From: Epithemia pelagica
Lineage: Eukaryota; Bacillariophyta; Bacillariophyceae; Surirellales; Surirellaceae
DNA length: 64,000 nt
Assembly (NCBI GenBank): GCA_946965045.2
Contig: OX337235.1
Span: 930,001 to 994,000 of the forward strand
Direction: 5' to 3'
Below are positions 62,748 through 64,000 of the stretch, piece by piece. Within the stretch, counting starts at the first letter, position 1. The number at the start of each line of letters is the position of its first letter. The position numbers and the translations under genes are program-made. The notes beneath the pieces are model-generated. The model was not told where the DNA came from. It was given only the letters and a program-made list of their open reading frames with translations, and made no database searches.

Positions 62748-64000
62748 CTAAGGGCCCTGCCCCGTCGCCGTGGAAGGGGCCGACGGGGGAGAGGAATTAG
62801 TCGAAGGGGCTGCGGTGAGCTGGGCCAATTGGGCACGTAGTTGTTGGGTTTGAGAATTGTCTGGAAGAGAAGCTAACATTGTTTGAAAGGAGGAGACAAG
62901 CGAATTGAGATGAGACACAAGTTGCGTAGGATCAGATGGAGAAGAGAGCGAAGAGGCTGGAGTTATAGTAGTCGCGGAGGGTCCTGGGTCCGGCGGTTCG
63001 TTGGTAAGCGTGGAGCGCGAACCAGCACTAGCAGTCGAAGCAATAGATGTACCTTGCGGAAAGGTAGAGACACTGTCCGCGTCGGCTGCCGCATCGTAGG
63101 GACGGACCAAAGCCTGGGTCAAAGAGGTACCAAGGGTCGAGGCAGGAGTGGCGTCGTCACCAAACCCGGAGCAATCCAGCTCGCTATCACCCGTATCATA
63201 CACCCACCCGTTATAATCGTCGTCGGGGGATTCCACGGACATAGCGGTGGGGTTCCAAACCGCTCCCACTGCCCGATCAAGAGCATCTTTGCTAAAATGG
63301 CAATACAGCGTTTTAGCGAAAAGACGTTCCCGCTCCACGTCGGACAAGTCGGGGCATTCTTGAGCCATGGCCCACCGAAGATATGGAACCAAGGCAATGA
63401 TCATCGCTCTAGCCTCCTCCTCCCGCGACGGATGAAAGGCGAATTGCATCGCGCCTTCGCCCACGTGACTCGGGTCCACCGTATGGAAGAGTTGATGGCC
63501 ATCCGTGCTACTGCGAATTGACATGAGACGCGATCGGAGCGTGTGAGGGGACGATTCTTCTGGCTGATCGATCGAATGCAGCTCCCACGTGCGCATGCCG
63601 CGCATATGGGTACAGAACTGTAACTGCTGCAACCGAAGGGCGGCCACCTTGGTCCTGGTCCGCATGTTCATAACGTCAGAGAGAGGCCAAACGAGGCGCA
63701 TCTTAATTCCTAAAGGAAAATCCGTGGCCGTGCGGGCATATAAATCTGCCAGTCGTCGCTTGGCTTCGCGCTTGTTGGCGCGGCTCACCTCAAAATGCAA
63801 CGCTTTGGCCATCTGGTCGGGAGGGATGGCACCAGCCTGGCCCGTTTGAATGGTGCGCCAGCGCAAGCCCAGCGGAAAGCCCAACGCTTCTTCCAGAACC
63901 CTTTTTAACTCCGGGACGTGGATTGACTGTAGGGAGTACAAACCCCATCCGACAATAGAAGTCGACTCACATTGAAGTTGTCTCTCCCATAAACCGTGGC
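62748..64000 (-). CDS. LINE ORF1 (gag-like), partial
   Basis: Open from the right edge of the window to the stop at 62748; the N-terminus lies outside. Residue 1 of the recorded part at 63941 is a TTG in a frame that continues upstream to 64000. The protein is basic in its first half (RANKREAKRRLADLY, MRTRTKV) and Ser/Thr/Pro-rich at the end. A C-terminal coiled stretch (LVSHLNSLVSSFQTMLASL) may oligomerise. No zinc knuckle was seen in this part. It overlaps the RT frame's open region by 89 bases. It likely binds element RNA. Confidence 0.65.
   Translation of the reverse strand, partial: HGLWERQLQCESTSIVGWGLYSLQSIHVPELKRVLEEALGFPLGLRWRTIQTGQAGAIPPDQMAKALHFEVSRANKREAKRRLADLYARTATDFPLGIKMRLVWPLSDVMNMRTRTKVAALRLQQLQFCTHMRGMRTWELHSIDQPEESSPHTLRSRLMSIRSSTDGHQLFHTVDPSHVGEGAMQFAFHPSREEEARAMIIALVPYLRWAMAQECPDLSDVERERLFAKTLYCHFSKDALDRAVGAVWNPTAMSVESPDDDYNGWVYDTGDSELDCSGFGDDATPASTLGTSLTQALVRPYDAAADADSVSTFPQGTSIASTASAGSRSTLTNEPPDPGPSATTITPASSLSSPSDPTQLVSHLNSLVSSFQTMLASLPDNSQTQQLRAQLAQLTAAPSTNSSPPSAPSTATGQGP

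Larger units (their letters stand above)
56800..64000 (-). mobile_element. Non-LTR (LINE-type) retrotransposon, 5' end beyond the window
   Basis: Minus-strand order: ORF1 (from the right edge to 62748), endonuclease plus RT (to 58664), then an RNase H/zinc-finger frame (to 56998). No LTRs are seen. The RT box is FVDDTD. The combination of APE-type endonuclease, RT, RNase H and CCHC-like finger is known in several algal and diatom LINE lineages (family placement inferred). The left end is approximate. Confidence 0.85.

Noticed and set aside
1-64000. tRNA, rRNA or other structural RNA genes
   Set aside because: No cloverleaf-like segment with a convincing T-loop (GTTCGA) context was recognised by eye; small ncRNA genes cannot be excluded without a covariance-model search.

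Overview
The window is a piece of a eukaryotic nuclear genome, most likely a diatom or another stramenopile. This rests on short GT-AG introns (75-171 nt), loosely spaced genes on both strands, CoDi-like Ty1/copia remains, a long algal-type non-LTR element, a gene with a K/G/Y/D-rich secreted spacer, and typical eukaryotic single-copy genes (SRP receptor alpha, YKT6, folylpolyglutamate synthase, NHE-type antiporter). No species marker was seen, so the assignment is inference.

Layout. 1-7.1 kb: a decayed Ty1/copia element on the minus strand (gag, protease, integrase, part of RT), with several frameshifts. 8-10.2 kb: a broken gene for a secreted, molybdate-type solute-binding-like protein (copy A). 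11.6-12.6 kb: a secreted protein of unknown function. 13.5 kb: a fragment of the C2-domain gene that lies intact at 16.7-18.3 kb. 14.3-15.7 kb: the intact solute-binding-like paralogue (copy B). 18.5-21.7 kb: SRP receptor alpha and YKT6, divergently transcribed, each with one intron. 22.2-23.3 kb: a possible small TIR element.

23.43-35.59 kb is the most striking part. It is a roughly 12.2-kb element bounded by long inverted arms. Each arm has about 0.6 kb of unique TIR followed by a 193-bp satellite array (about 3 units on the left, nearly 10 on the right). Inside are a three-exon piggyBac-like transposase (about 1061 aa, D590/D694/D844), a SET-domain reading frame joined in frame, through one TGA, to a His-rich 2OG-Fe(II)-oxygenase-like frame, and two small unknown genes. 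It looks like a large cargo-carrying DNA transposon with chromatin- or nucleic-acid-modifying cargo.

36.5-38.9 kb holds a third, broken solute-binding-like gene (copy C) with an Asn-Gly tail. It lies in an inverted duplication of the 8-10.2 kb segment, so the two copies flank about 26 kb that includes the giant element. 39.5-41.3 kb: a degenerate seryl-tRNA-synthetase-like protein. 42.4-44.5 kb: folylpolyglutamate synthase. 45.5-49.7 kb: two tandem HD-domain phosphohydrolase/PDE-like paralogues. 50.5-52.8 kb: a CPA1 Na+/H+ antiporter. 53.2-54.4 kb: an FCP1/SCP-type HAD phosphatase-like protein. 54.75-55.33 and 55.48-56.09 kb: two non-autonomous TIR elements. 56.8-64 kb: a minus-strand non-LTR retrotransposon with ORF1, endonuclease-RT and RNase H frames, running off the right edge.

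The housekeeping genes show no operon-like functional grouping. The window is a patchwork of ordinary genes, duplicated secreted-protein genes and several generations of transposons.
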